NCBI GenBank assembly: GCA_965248975.1
Contig: CBDFKU010000013.1
Location: 127,490-191,489 of the forward strand
Reading direction: 5' to 3'
Source: CBDFKU01 sp965248975
GTDB lineage: Bacteria > Chloroflexota > Dehalococcoidia > Lucifugimonadales > JAGWBF01
DNA: 64,000 nucleotides
Both the position numbers and the translations under genes were made by a program. Below the pieces are notes generated by a model, which saw nothing but the letters and a program-made list of their open reading frames with translations, ran no database searches and was not told where the DNA came from. The stretch's first letter is position 1, and each line of letters begins with the position of its first letter. Below, piece by piece: positions 33,884 through 41,585 of this stretch.

Positions 33884-34923
33884 AGGATCGGGGCGCCATG
33901 AGTAGCGGGGCTGTCCTTGAGGAAGGGCATCCAGAGGCGGATCTGCTTCGGCGCTTCCGCGGGCATCTGACCGGCCAGAAGGGTCGTTCCGAGAACACGG
34001 TCCGGGTATACACCACTGACCTCCTCCCTTTCTTCAGGTTCTTAAAGGAGGAGGGAGTAACCTCAGAGGTGCTGGACAGGAGCCTCCTGCGCCGGTACCT
34101 CGCATGGCTGTCCACCTCGGCCCGTGGAAGGCAGGGCGGATATGCCCGGGTGAGCGTGGCCCGCAAGCTGGTGGTCCTCCGGAGCTTCTACCGTTTCCTG
34201 GTACAGGAGGGCGTCATCCCTTCTAACCCCATCCCAAAGGGGCGGAGCTTCAACATCAAGGTGGCGAAACGCCTGCCGACGTTCCTGGCGCAGGACGAGA
34301 TTACACGCGTCCTGGAGGAGCCTGCCCGACCACGACCCCGGGTCAAGGGAGCGAACAACGAGGAGGTGGAGGGGACCCTGGCCATCAGGGACCAGGCTAT
34401 TCTGGAGGTGCTGTACTCCTCGGGGTTGAGGGTCTCCGAGCTGCACGGACTGGACGAAGATAACATCGACCTGCGGATCGGAGAGGTACGGGTTATAGGC
34501 AAGGGCTCCAAGGAGCGAGTAGTGCCTTTGGGAAAGCCAGCCGTGGATTCACTCCAGCGCTATCTGGGTGCTTGCCGGCCCAGGCTTCTCAAGGGCGAAA
34601 CCGGCGCTCTCTTCCTCAACCGCTATGGCGGCCGGCTCTCCCGCAAGAGCGTGCAGGAGATCGTGAGCCGCTATGCCTTGCTGGCGGGAACCCGTCCCGG
34701 GGTGCATCCCCATACCCTGAGGCATACCTTCGCCACCCACCTGATGGAAGGCGGAGCCGACCTGCGGGTGGTCCAGGAGCTGTTGGGGCATTCCAGCCCG
34801 GCCACCACCCAGATCTACACTCACGTTACCCGCCAGGAGGCGCGAGAGAAATACATGAGTAGCCATCCCATGGCTCGGGAAAAAGAGGACGCCGAGGCAT
34901 CCGGAGCGGAGCGAGATGGCTAG
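33880..34923 (+). CDS. Tyrosine recombinase XerC/XerD type
   Basis: A 347-residue site-specific recombinase. The N-terminal SAM-like DNA-binding domain (about 20-110) contains ENTVRVYTTDLLPFFRFL. The catalytic domain shows Arg in SGLRVSELHGL, Lys in GKGSKERVVPLG, HTLRHTFATHL (His and Arg), His in LLGHSSPATTQ and the nucleophile Tyr in IYTHV. The length, somewhat above the usual 300, comes from a short N-terminal tail and a PRPRVKGANNEEVEG insert near 150. It probably resolves chromosome dimers at dif. ATG 33880 overlaps the topA stop; ATG 33898 is an alternative. Confidence 0.92.
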   Translation: MKDRGAMSSGAVLEEGHPEADLLRRFRGHLTGQKGRSENTVRVYTTDLLPFFRFLKEEGVTSEVLDRSLLRRYLAWLSTSARGRQGGYARVSVARKLVVLRSFYRFLVQEGVIPSNPIPKGRSFNIKVAKRLPTFLAQDEITRVLEEPARPRPRVKGANNEEVEGTLAIRDQAILEVLYSSGLRVSELHGLDEDNIDLRIGEVRVIGKGSKERVVPLGKPAVDSLQRYLGACRPRLLKGETGALFLNRYGGRLSRKSVQEIVSRYALLAGTRPGVHPHTLRHTFATHLMEGGADLRVVQELLGHSSPATTQIYTHVTRQEAREKYMSSHPMAREKEDAEASGAERDG

Positions 34924-35365
34924 GTTCCTGGTCATCAATGGGCCTAACCTGAACACGCTGGGGAAACGAGACCCCGGCGTTTACGGGACGCTGACTCTGG
35001 CGGAAATAGAGGCCCGGGTCGCCCGAAAGGCCGAAGAGCTGGGGGTGCAGGTGGACTTCTTTCAGTCCAACAGCGAGGGCGCCATCGTGGACTACGTCCA
35101 GGGCAACGCGGGAGAGGCCCAGGGGATAATCATTAATCCGGGAGCCTTGACACACTACGGCTACTCCCTGCGCGAGGCCCTGGTGGATTCGCGCCTGCCC
35201 GTGATTGAGGTACACATGAGCAATATCCATGCCAGAGAGGAGTGGCGGCGCCATTCGGTGGTGGCCGACATAGCACTGGGACAGGTAGCCGGCTTCGGCT
35301 GGATGGGCTACATCGCCGCGCTGGAGATGCTGGCAGCTTTGGTCAGAGAAGAGGAGGCGAAGTGA
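34916..35365 (+). CDS. aroQ: Type II 3-dehydroquinate dehydratase
   Basis: A 149-residue protein matching type II dehydroquinase, the third step of the shikimate pathway (3-dehydroquinate to 3-dehydroshikimate). Visible are FLVINGPNLNTLGKRDPGVYG with the active-site Asn, Arg and Tyr, FFQSNSEGAIVDYVQ, GIIINPGALTHYGYSLREAL, and VIEVHMSNIHAREEWRRHS with the catalytic His. It overlaps the recombinase by eight bases and the M24 peptidase start by four, so it is translationally coupled. Confidence 0.96.
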   Translation: MARFLVINGPNLNTLGKRDPGVYGTLTLAEIEARVARKAEELGVQVDFFQSNSEGAIVDYVQGNAGEAQGIIINPGALTHYGYSLREALVDSRLPVIEVHMSNIHAREEWRRHSVVADIALGQVAGFGWMGYIAALEMLAALVREEEAK

Positions 35366-36429
35366 AAGACCGTCTGGCGGGTCTACGAGAGAGGCTCCAG
35401 GAGAAGGATCTGGACGCCTTCCTCATATCCACTCCGGAGAACCGGCGTTACGTTTCGGGATTCACCGGCTCGGTGGGATACCTGGTGGTCTCGGAGAAGG
35501 AGGCCACTCTGGCCACCGACTTCCGCTATACCGAGCAGGCAGAGAACCAGTCCCCCCATTTCCAGGTGATCAAAGCGGGTGCCGACTGGACCTGGCTCCT
35601 GGAGCACCTGAAGGCGACCGGGGTCAAGAAGCTGGGGTTCGAGAGCCACCAGATGACCGTCGCCGCTTACAAGCAGATCACCGATGCCCTCAAAGAGATG
35701 TCTTCCTCCGACAGGCCCAAGATGGTGGCCACGACCGGCATAGTGGAGGCCCTCAGGAGAGTGAAGGACGAGGAAGAGTTCAGACTGCTTCAGAGGGCCA
35801 TCGACGTGGCCGACGCGGCGATGGAGGCCGTTTCTCCAGCCATCCAGCCAGGCGAGACGGAGCGGGAGGTGGCCTGGCGCATGGAGAAGGCCATGCGCGA
35901 GCTGGGGGCCGACTCCATCAGCTTCGACACCATCGTGGCCGCCGGACCCAACGGCGCCATGCCCCATCACCGGCCCTCCGAGAGGCCCATAGCCGCCGGA
36001 GAGCCGGTGGTCATCGACATGGGGGCTCGGGTAGGCGGCTACTGCAGCGACATCACCCGCACGGTGTGCATCGGAGAGCAGGACGAGACCTTCCGCAAAG
36101 TCTACGATATCGTATTGGGAGCCCAGCTCACAGCCATCGCCACGGTGCGGGCCGGGATGACCGCCGGGGATGCCGACGACCTCTCCAGGAAGGTGATCGC
36201 GGAGGCCGGCTATGGCGAGAACTTCGGCCACAGCCTCGGCCACGGGGTGGGCCTGGTCGTCCACGAGTATCCACGGGTAGGCCCCAAGTCCGACAATGTC
36301 CTGGAAGAGGGGATGGTGTTCACCGTGGAGCCGGGGATCTACCTGTCGGGATGGGGCGGCGTCAGGATCGAGGACGTGGTGCTCCTGGAAAAGGAGGGCG
36401 CCAGGGTGTTGAGCAAGGCGGGGAAATAG
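35362..36429 (+). CDS. M24 family Xaa-Pro aminopeptidase
   Basis: A 355-residue pita-bread metallopeptidase that removes N-terminal residues before proline. GTG 35362 (MKDRLAGLRERLQEKDLD) is used because it overlaps the aroQ stop as GTGA; frame upstream of it is antisense-like. The creatinase-type N-terminal domain covers residues 1-125. Metal ligands are the Asp residues of VIDMGARVGGYCSDITRT, His in GHSLGHGVGLVVHE, Glu in FTVEPGIYL and Glu in RIEDVVLL. Cytoplasmic housekeeping peptidase, in the topA-aroQ-efp run. Confidence 0.93.
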   Translation: MKDRLAGLRERLQEKDLDAFLISTPENRRYVSGFTGSVGYLVVSEKEATLATDFRYTEQAENQSPHFQVIKAGADWTWLLEHLKATGVKKLGFESHQMTVAAYKQITDALKEMSSSDRPKMVATTGIVEALRRVKDEEEFRLLQRAIDVADAAMEAVSPAIQPGETEREVAWRMEKAMRELGADSISFDTIVAAGPNGAMPHHRPSERPIAAGEPVVIDMGARVGGYCSDITRTVCIGEQDETFRKVYDIVLGAQLTAIATVRAGMTAGDADDLSRKVIAEAGYGENFGHSLGHGVGLVVHEYPRVGPKSDNVLEEGMVFTVEPGIYLSGWGGVRIEDVVLLEKEGARVLSKAGK

Positions 36430-36459
36430 CGGCCTGGAGATTTTCATGGAGGAATGTCG

Positions 36460-36837
36460 ATGTTGACCGGTTTGGCTAACGTCTCCATACCGATAGCCGA
36501 TTACGACGAAGCCATTCGTTGGTACACGGAGACATTGGGCCTCGAGCTCCGCATGGACGGGTCCATGGGTGGAGACTACCGCTTTGTGACCGTGGGAGTG
36601 AGTGGACAAAACGACGTGTCCATCGTGCTTCACAAGGCCCCCCAGCAGTTGTCCAGCCTCCCCTCGCTCCTGTTCCACCTGGACGACTGTCGTGGTGAGG
36701 TGGAGCGGTTGAGGACGCTGGGAGTCCGGGTGACCCTAGAGCCCGAGGGGCAACCATGGGGCACCCAGGCGGTGATCGAGGACCCTTGCGGCAACTCCAT
36801 TGCTATGCTGGAGCCCAGTCCCATGGCCCTGGGGTAG
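36460..36837 (+). CDS. Glyoxalase/bleomycin-resistance (VOC) fold protein
   Basis: About 125 residues of a single VOC domain: LANVSIPIADYDEAIRWYTE at the start and QAVIEDPCGNSIAMLEPS at the end with the metal-binding Glu. The usual N-terminal His ligand is replaced (VSIPI), so metal binding may be altered. GGAGG at 36448-36452 favours ATG 36460 over the ATG six bases earlier. It lies between the M24 peptidase and efp in the same direction. The substrate is unknown; such proteins isomerise or dioxygenate small molecules or bind antibiotics. Confidence 0.82.
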   Translation: MLTGLANVSIPIADYDEAIRWYTETLGLELRMDGSMGGDYRFVTVGVSGQNDVSIVLHKAPQQLSSLPSLLFHLDDCRGEVERLRTLGVRVTLEPEGQPWGTQAVIEDPCGNSIAMLEPSPMALG

Positions 36838-36917
36838 AATCCCGGATAGCGTCGCTTGGCGGCGTCCGAGAGGGATGCCCGGCCGCCGGCACGCCATACC
36901 TTATCAAGGAGATTCGG

Positions 36918-37484
36918 ATGACCATCAACTTCGGGGACCTGCGAAGAGGCGTGGCTATCGAGGTGGACGGCCAGCCCTTCGAGGTAATGGACTACGAACG
37001 ACAGAAGATGCAGCAGCGGGCACCCGTCACCCGCCTCAAACTGAGGAACCTGCGGGACGGCCACGTGATCGAGCGCACATTCCAGAGCTACACCACCGAG
37101 TTCTCGCTGGCCCAGGTGGAGGAGCGCCCCGCCCAATACCTCTACACCGACGGCCGCTTCTATAATTTCATGGACATGGAGAGCTACGAGCAGTATCAGC
37201 TCACCGCGGATCAGCTTGGGGAGGTGGTCCGGTACCTGAAGGAAGAGACGGTCGTGGACCTGATCTACTTCAAGGACGACATGATCAACATCCGGCTGCC
37301 TACCTTCGTGGACCTGAAGGTGGCCGATACGCCTCCCGGGTTCAAGGGCGACACCGCCCAGGGAGGGACCAAGCCCGCTACTCTTGAGACGGGTTTGATC
37401 GTTCAGGTGCCCATGTTCATCACCAACGGAGAGAAGGTGCGGGTGGATACCCGCAACGGGGACTACATCGAGCGCGCGGAGTAG
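36918..37484 (+). CDS. efp: Translation elongation factor P
   Basis: A 188-residue EF-P with KOW-like N-terminal domain (residues 1-65), OB domain and the C-terminal S1-like OB fold (GLIVQVPMFITNGEKVRVDTRNGDYIERA). ATG 36918 (MTINFGDLRRGVAIEVDG) follows GGAG. EF-P relieves ribosome stalling at polyproline. The tip loop that carries the modified Lys in E. coli reads RQKMQQRAPVTRLKL here, with Gln at the aligned position and an Arg next to it, so the usual beta-lysylation is not expected. No EpmA or EarP gene is in the window. Confidence 0.95.
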   Translation: MTINFGDLRRGVAIEVDGQPFEVMDYERQKMQQRAPVTRLKLRNLRDGHVIERTFQSYTTEFSLAQVEERPAQYLYTDGRFYNFMDMESYEQYQLTADQLGEVVRYLKEETVVDLIYFKDDMINIRLPTFVDLKVADTPPGFKGDTAQGGTKPATLETGLIVQVPMFITNGEKVRVDTRNGDYIERAE

Positions 37485-37485
37485 T

Positions 37486-37746
37486 ATGCCCGACGATTTG
37501 GTAAGGCGAGCGCGCATGGACCTTCAGCACACCGTAAAGGCCGTTGTACGGAGAGAGGATGCTTACTACGTGGCCGAGTGTTTCGAGATCGCGGTGGTGA
37601 CCCAGGGCAAGACTCTCGAAGAGACCCTGACAAATCTCCAAGAAGCTGTAGCTCTGCACCTGGAGGGCGAGGACCTGGCGGAGATGGGCTTGGTCGCCAA
37701 TCCTTCCATCCGCGTAACGATGGAGCTTGAAATGGCGCATGCCTAG
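37486..37746 (+). CDS. hicB: HicB-family antitoxin
   Basis: An 86-residue protein with the partial RNase H-like HicB fold: HTVKAVVRREDAYYVAECFE then VTQGKTLEETLTNLQEAVAL. ATG 37486 has GGAG close by; ATG 37516 (MDLQHTVKAVV) is equally possible and gives a more typical length. No separate DNA-binding domain is present. It normally blocks HicA, an mRNA interferase. The hicA gene starts within its last codons but is broken, so HicB may now be an orphan. It starts two bases after efp. Confidence 0.82.
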   Translation: MPDDLVRRARMDLQHTVKAVVRREDAYYVAECFEIAVVTQGKTLEETLTNLQEAVALHLEGEDLAEMGLVANPSIRVTMELEMAHA

Positions 37747-37988
37747 TTTGAGACGGCTATCCGGACCCGAGGTTATCGCCGTTTTAGAAGGCTTTGGATT
37801 CGGGATTCACTCTCAACGAGGGAGCCACATTCACTGCGGACAGACAAGTTTAAGCCCTGACCGTCCCCAGGCATCGAGAGTTGGACACCGGAACGCTTCG
37901 TGCGATTTTCAGACAGGCCTCTCGTTTCATCCCTGAGGATGAGATGAGCTTCACTTTTATACCGCCTGAGGGAGCCACCGATAGATGA
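37739..37988 (+). pseudogene. hicA: HicA-type toxin gene broken by two frameshifts
   Basis: From ATG 37739 the frame reads MPSLRRLSGPEVIAVLEGF and SQRGSHI, the normal HicA N-terminus with the catalytic His. After about 37836 the family sequence shifts frame (LRTDKFKP) and shifts again at about 37857 to LTVPRHRELDTGTLRAIFRQ, ending at TGA 37986-37988. Each break needs one added base, at ATTCA|CTG and AAGCC|CTG. The unbroken first frame ends in nonsense at about 37936. All parts of HicA are present, so this is a recently disrupted toxin or a sequencing artefact. The end abuts xseA. Confidence 0.8.
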
Positions 37989-37989
37989 C

Positions 37990-39228
37990 ATGCCCGTTTT
38001 CACCGTAAGCCAGGTCACCCGGTATCTCAGGGAGTCCCTGGAGCAAGACCCCCTCTTGAGTGACGTGTGGGTCAGCGGGGAGGTCTCCAACCTTCGCCCG
38101 TCCCAGGCAGGGCACAGCTACTTCACCATCAAGGACTCCGGCGGCCAGCTGCGCTCCGTGGTGTTCAGAAACGGACATGGTGCGGACCTGCTTCTGGATG
38201 GACGGCAGATCATCGCCCACGGCCGAATCACGTTCTACGACGTCCGAGGTGACGTACAACTCATTGCGGACCTGGTCATGCCCGAGGGCTCTGGGCCCCA
38301 GCATCTCGAGCTGGAGAAGCTGAAGATGCAGCTGGAACAGGAGGGCCTGTTCGATCCCTCACGGAAGCGGGCCCTTCCCGGGTTCCCCCGGGTGGTGGGG
38401 CTGGTGACATCTCCGTCGGGAGCGGTTTTACACGATGTTCAGAACGTCATCGCGCGGCGCTATCCCCTGGCCGAGGTGCTGCTGGCTCCGACTCAAGTGC
38501 AGGGAGACAGGGCCGCACACGGCATCGTGGCTGCCCTTCGTGCACTGAACGACGATGCCCGGGCCAACGTCATAATCCTGGCTCGTGGCGGCGGGTCCCT
38601 GGAAGAGCTGTGGCCCTTCAACCAGGAGGCCGTGGCCCGGGCGATCCACGCCAGCCACATACCCGTGGTCAGCGCGGTGGGCCACGAGACGGACTTCACC
38701 ATCGCCGACTACGTGGCGGACCTTAGGGCGCCCACACCGTCCGCGGCGGCGGAGCTGGTGGTGCCCTCGGTGACCGCCCTGCTGCAGGACGTTCGGGCAA
38801 GGAGGGAGGGCCTCGGCCGGGCCATGTTCCATCTGGCCTCGACCCGACGGCAGGGTGTGGAGACCCTGGGCAGACGCTTGAAGAGCCGGGCACCGGACAT
38901 CGACACACTGCGTCGCCGGGTTGATGACCTGTCCAGGCTGGCCGCCACGGCCCTGTCCAACCGTCTTTCCATAGATCAGGAACGCCTCAGAGGGCTGGAG
39001 ATGCGGCTCCAGGCCCTGAACCCCGGCGGCATTCTGTCCCGGGGATATGCCATCGTCCAGAAAGGACCTGACCGGGAGGTAGTGTCTCAAAAAAGTCAGG
39101 TGAGCCCCGGCGAGGGCCTGGAAGTGACGGTGAGCGACGGCTCCTTTGGGGTCACGGCCGACGGATCTCCCAGGGCGGCGCGTCGGGTTCGAGCACCCGC
39201 GGTCAGGGCGGGCGCCCGCCTCTTGTAG
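37990..39228 (+). CDS. xseA: Exodeoxyribonuclease VII large subunit
   Basis: A 412-residue protein with N-terminal OB fold (FTVSQVTRYLRESLEQDPLL, GEVSNLRPSQAGHSYFTIKD) and the nuclease core LPGFPRVVGLVTSPSGAVLHDV, IILARGGGSLEELWPFNQE and VVSAVGHETDFTIADYVADL, followed by a coiled-coil region and GYAIVQ. With XseB it degrades single-stranded DNA to oligonucleotides. ATG 37990 follows the hicA end directly. xseB lies downstream after the RDD gene, an interrupted version of the usual xseA-xseB pair. The gene ends with TAG. Confidence 0.95.
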   Translation: MPVFTVSQVTRYLRESLEQDPLLSDVWVSGEVSNLRPSQAGHSYFTIKDSGGQLRSVVFRNGHGADLLLDGRQIIAHGRITFYDVRGDVQLIADLVMPEGSGPQHLELEKLKMQLEQEGLFDPSRKRALPGFPRVVGLVTSPSGAVLHDVQNVIARRYPLAEVLLAPTQVQGDRAAHGIVAALRALNDDARANVIILARGGGSLEELWPFNQEAVARAIHASHIPVVSAVGHETDFTIADYVADLRAPTPSAAAELVVPSVTALLQDVRARREGLGRAMFHLASTRRQGVETLGRRLKSRAPDIDTLRRRVDDLSRLAATALSNRLSIDQERLRGLEMRLQALNPGGILSRGYAIVQKGPDREVVSQKSQVSPGEGLEVTVSDGSFGVTADGSPRAARRVRAPAVRAGARLL

Positions 39229-39294
39229 CCTCGCGATGATGCTCGTTTTGGAATTGACTCTGAGTTTCGATATATCGGTGGAAAGGCCGTTGGG

Positions 39295-39870
39295 ATGAGG
39301 CCACAGTATTGCGTTCAATGCGGTCAGAGCCTCCAGCGGGAGGGGCGCTTTTGCACGTCGTGTGGCGCGCCGGTAGCGACGGAGACGGCATCCGGCTGCC
39401 CAGGGTGCGGTCGGTCCGACGTTGGCGACGGCCTGTTCTGCCGCTGGTGCCAGCGCCTTCTTCGTGGAGGGGAAGGACCCCTGGAAAAGGCAAGCCCAGC
39501 CAGGAGATTCGTGGCCCTGATCCTGGACGATATACTCGTGATCGTTACTTTGATCATCGGGTATCTGATATGGTGGCTGATAGTGCTGGGTCGGGGCCAG
39601 ACTCCTGGGAAGCAGCTTCTGGGCATCTGGGCGATCAAGACCACCGGTGAGCGGTCCGGATGGAGCAACACCTTCCTTCGGGAGTTCGTGTTCAAGGGGT
39701 TGGTTTTCGGATGGCTGGGCGCTATAACCGGATACGTGGCTTACGCGCTGGACTATCTGTGGGCCCTATGGGACCGGGATACCCAGACGCTCCACGATAA
39801 GCTCGCCGACACAGTGGTGGTGCGGGGCGTGTCACGGCCCTGCGTCCTGAAGTCTGAGGGAACGAGATGA
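39295..39870 (+). CDS. Zinc-ribbon RDD-family membrane protein
   Basis: A 191-residue protein with two zinc ribbons at the N-terminus (YCVQCG...FCTSCG and CPGCG...FCRWC, residues 6-57) followed by an RDD membrane domain (about residues 65-180) with RRFVALILDDILVIVTLII, QTPGKQLLGIWAIKTTGE and WALWDRDTQTLHDKLADTVV. Three hydrophobic segments are visible. RDD proteins are small membrane proteins, some acting as ion antiporters; the role here is unknown. The end overlaps the xseB start. Confidence 0.88.
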   Translation: MRPQYCVQCGQSLQREGRFCTSCGAPVATETASGCPGCGRSDVGDGLFCRWCQRLLRGGEGPLEKASPARRFVALILDDILVIVTLIIGYLIWWLIVLGRGQTPGKQLLGIWAIKTTGERSGWSNTFLREFVFKGLVFGWLGAITGYVAYALDYLWALWDRDTQTLHDKLADTVVVRGVSRPCVLKSEGTR

Positions 39871-40130
39871 CCATGGCGGCCGGAGATAACTTAGAAGAAG
39901 ATGGAGGCGGACTCTCCTTCGAGGAGGCGTTCAGCCGGTTGGGCGAGACGGTGCAGGCCCTGGAGTCAGGGGGGCTGACCCTGGAGGCCGCCACAGGCCT
40001 GTACGAGGAAGGGATGCGCCTGGTGGAGCTGTGTAACCGGCTTCTGAGCACTGCCGAGCTCCGGGTCAACCGCCTGAAAGAGGCCTATGGCGAGTACCTG
40101 GCCCAAGGGCCGCTGGAGGACGAGGAGTAG
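39867..40130 (+). CDS. xseB: Exodeoxyribonuclease VII small subunit
   Basis: An 87-residue helical protein with LSFEEAFSRLGETVQALESG and GLTLEAATGLYEEGMRLVEL, the conserved XseB helical hairpin that wraps the XseA coiled coil. ATG 39867 overlaps the RDD stop (ATGA). The acidic N-terminal stretch (EEDGGG) is slightly longer than usual. Confidence 0.94.
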   Translation: MTMAAGDNLEEDGGGLSFEEAFSRLGETVQALESGGLTLEAATGLYEEGMRLVELCNRLLSTAELRVNRLKEAYGEYLAQGPLEDEE

Positions 40131-40131
40131 G

Positions 40132-40782
40132 GTGCTAAAGGTAGACCTGCACATGCACACCCACTTCTCCCACGACTCTGGAGCGCCGTCGCAGTCCATC
40201 GTCGACCGCTGCGTCAAGACGGGTCTGAACTACATCGCGGTAACCGACCACAACACCATCAAGGGCGCCCTGGAGGTCCGCAGCATCGCCCCGTTTCCCG
40301 TCATCATCGGCGAGGAGGTCAAGAGCTCGGCGGGGGACATCATCGGGCTGTTCCTCACTGAAGAGGTGCCCAAGGGGCTTCCTCCCATGGACACGGTGGA
40401 CGCTATAAGGTCCCAGGGGGGGCTGGTCTTGGTGCCCCATCCCTTCGACCGGCTCCGCCCATCGGCCATCAAGCACGACGCCCTGCGCCAGATCCTGCCC
40501 CAGGTGGACATCGTCGAGGCGTTCAACGCCCACGACCTGCTCATGCGGGATAACGACCGGGCCGCCGCCTTTACCCAAGAGTATGGCCTCGTAGCCGCCG
40601 CCGTCAGCGACTCCCATACCCCGAGGGAGCTGGGACGCACCTATATGGAGGTCCCCGAGTTCGACGGCACCCCCGAAGGCTTCAAGGACGCCCTGTCCGG
40701 GGCCCGTCTGATCACCAGACGGGCAAACCAGGTCCTGCGGCTGACCACCGTTTACATCAAACTGAAGAGGAAGTTTCGCTGA
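40132..40782 (+). CDS. PHP-domain phosphoesterase
   Basis: A 216-residue protein starting at GTG 40132 (MLKVDLHMHTHFSHDSG) with GAGGAG upstream in the xseB end. The PHP metal motifs are DLHMHTHFSHDS, AVTDHNTIKGAL, IIGEEVKSSAGDIIGLF and VPHPFDRLR, with a final AVSDSHTPRELGR. Members are phosphoesterases such as RNase AM-like 3',5'-nucleotide phosphatases or histidinol phosphatases. The exact substrate is unknown. It is in the same operon as xseB and the formyltransferase. Confidence 0.9.
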   Translation: MLKVDLHMHTHFSHDSGAPSQSIVDRCVKTGLNYIAVTDHNTIKGALEVRSIAPFPVIIGEEVKSSAGDIIGLFLTEEVPKGLPPMDTVDAIRSQGGLVLVPHPFDRLRPSAIKHDALRQILPQVDIVEAFNAHDLLMRDNDRAAAFTQEYGLVAAAVSDSHTPRELGRTYMEVPEFDGTPEGFKDALSGARLITRRANQVLRLTTVYIKLKRKFR

Positions 40783-40783
40783 C

Positions 40784-41584
40784 ATGCTGGAGATGGGTTG
40801 GTTCTCAACGGGCAGAGGCGAGGGCTCGCTGGGGCTCCTGAACTTCATACAAGGGCGCATCCTCAGGGGGGAGCTGGACGCCCGCATCCGTTTCGTGTTC
40901 AGCAACCGGGAGGCGGGGGAGGCAGAGGGCAGCGACCGCTTCTTTCGTCAAGTGGAAAGCTACGGAATCCCGCTGGTCAACTATTCATCCCAGAGGTTCC
41001 GCAAGGCGGTGGGTGGACGACTCGCCGACCATCGCTTAGAGTACGATCGCGAGGTGATGGCCCGGCTAACCGATTTCACCCCCGACGTATGCGTCCTGGC
41101 GGGCTACATGCTCATCGCCGGGGGCGAGATGTGCCGCTGGCGCACCATGCTGAACCTCCATCCCGCCCTGCCTGACGGCCCAAAAGGCACCTGGCAGGAG
41201 GTCATCTGGAGCCTGATCGAGTCCCGTGCGGACAAGACAGGAGCCATGGTGCACCTGGTTACGGAGGACGTGGACCGGGGGCCCGTGGTGTCCTACTTTA
41301 CGGTGCCGATAGTAAGCGGCCCCTTCGACGTCCACTGGAAGGAGATTCAGGGAAAGCCGCTGGCGGAGATCAGGGAGACTCAGGGCGAGGAGCTTGCCCT
41401 ATTCCGTTTGATCAGGCAAGAGGAATACCGGCGCGAGCCCTATCTTTTGGGAGCTACTCTGAAAGCCCTGGCCCGTGGCGAGGCCACGGTGAGTTCGGGA
41501 AAAGTCCTGGGGCCGGATGGCGCTGCCATAGTGGAGGGACTGTGTCTGGACGAGGAGATCGAGGCGGCGCTGGCTTCCGGCTAG
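40784..41584 (+). CDS. PurN-like formyltransferase family protein
   Basis: A 266-residue protein resembling glycinamide ribonucleotide formyltransferase and related folate enzymes. The catalytic triad is visible as Asn and His in MLNLHPALPDGPKGTW and Asp in VHLVTEDVDRGPVVSYF. The N-terminus (MGWFSTGRGEGSLGLL) differs from PurN's VLISGNGSNLQ, and the C-terminus is longer, so it may not be the purine enzyme itself. It ends one base before the convergent clpX stop. Possible roles include formyl transfer to a sugar or amine. Confidence 0.82.
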   Translation: MLEMGWFSTGRGEGSLGLLNFIQGRILRGELDARIRFVFSNREAGEAEGSDRFFRQVESYGIPLVNYSSQRFRKAVGGRLADHRLEYDREVMARLTDFTPDVCVLAGYMLIAGGEMCRWRTMLNLHPALPDGPKGTWQEVIWSLIESRADKTGAMVHLVTEDVDRGPVVSYFTVPIVSGPFDVHWKEIQGKPLAEIRETQGEELALFRLIRQEEYRREPYLLGATLKALARGEATVSSGKVLGPDGAAIVEGLCLDEEIEAALASG

Positions 41585-41585
41585 G

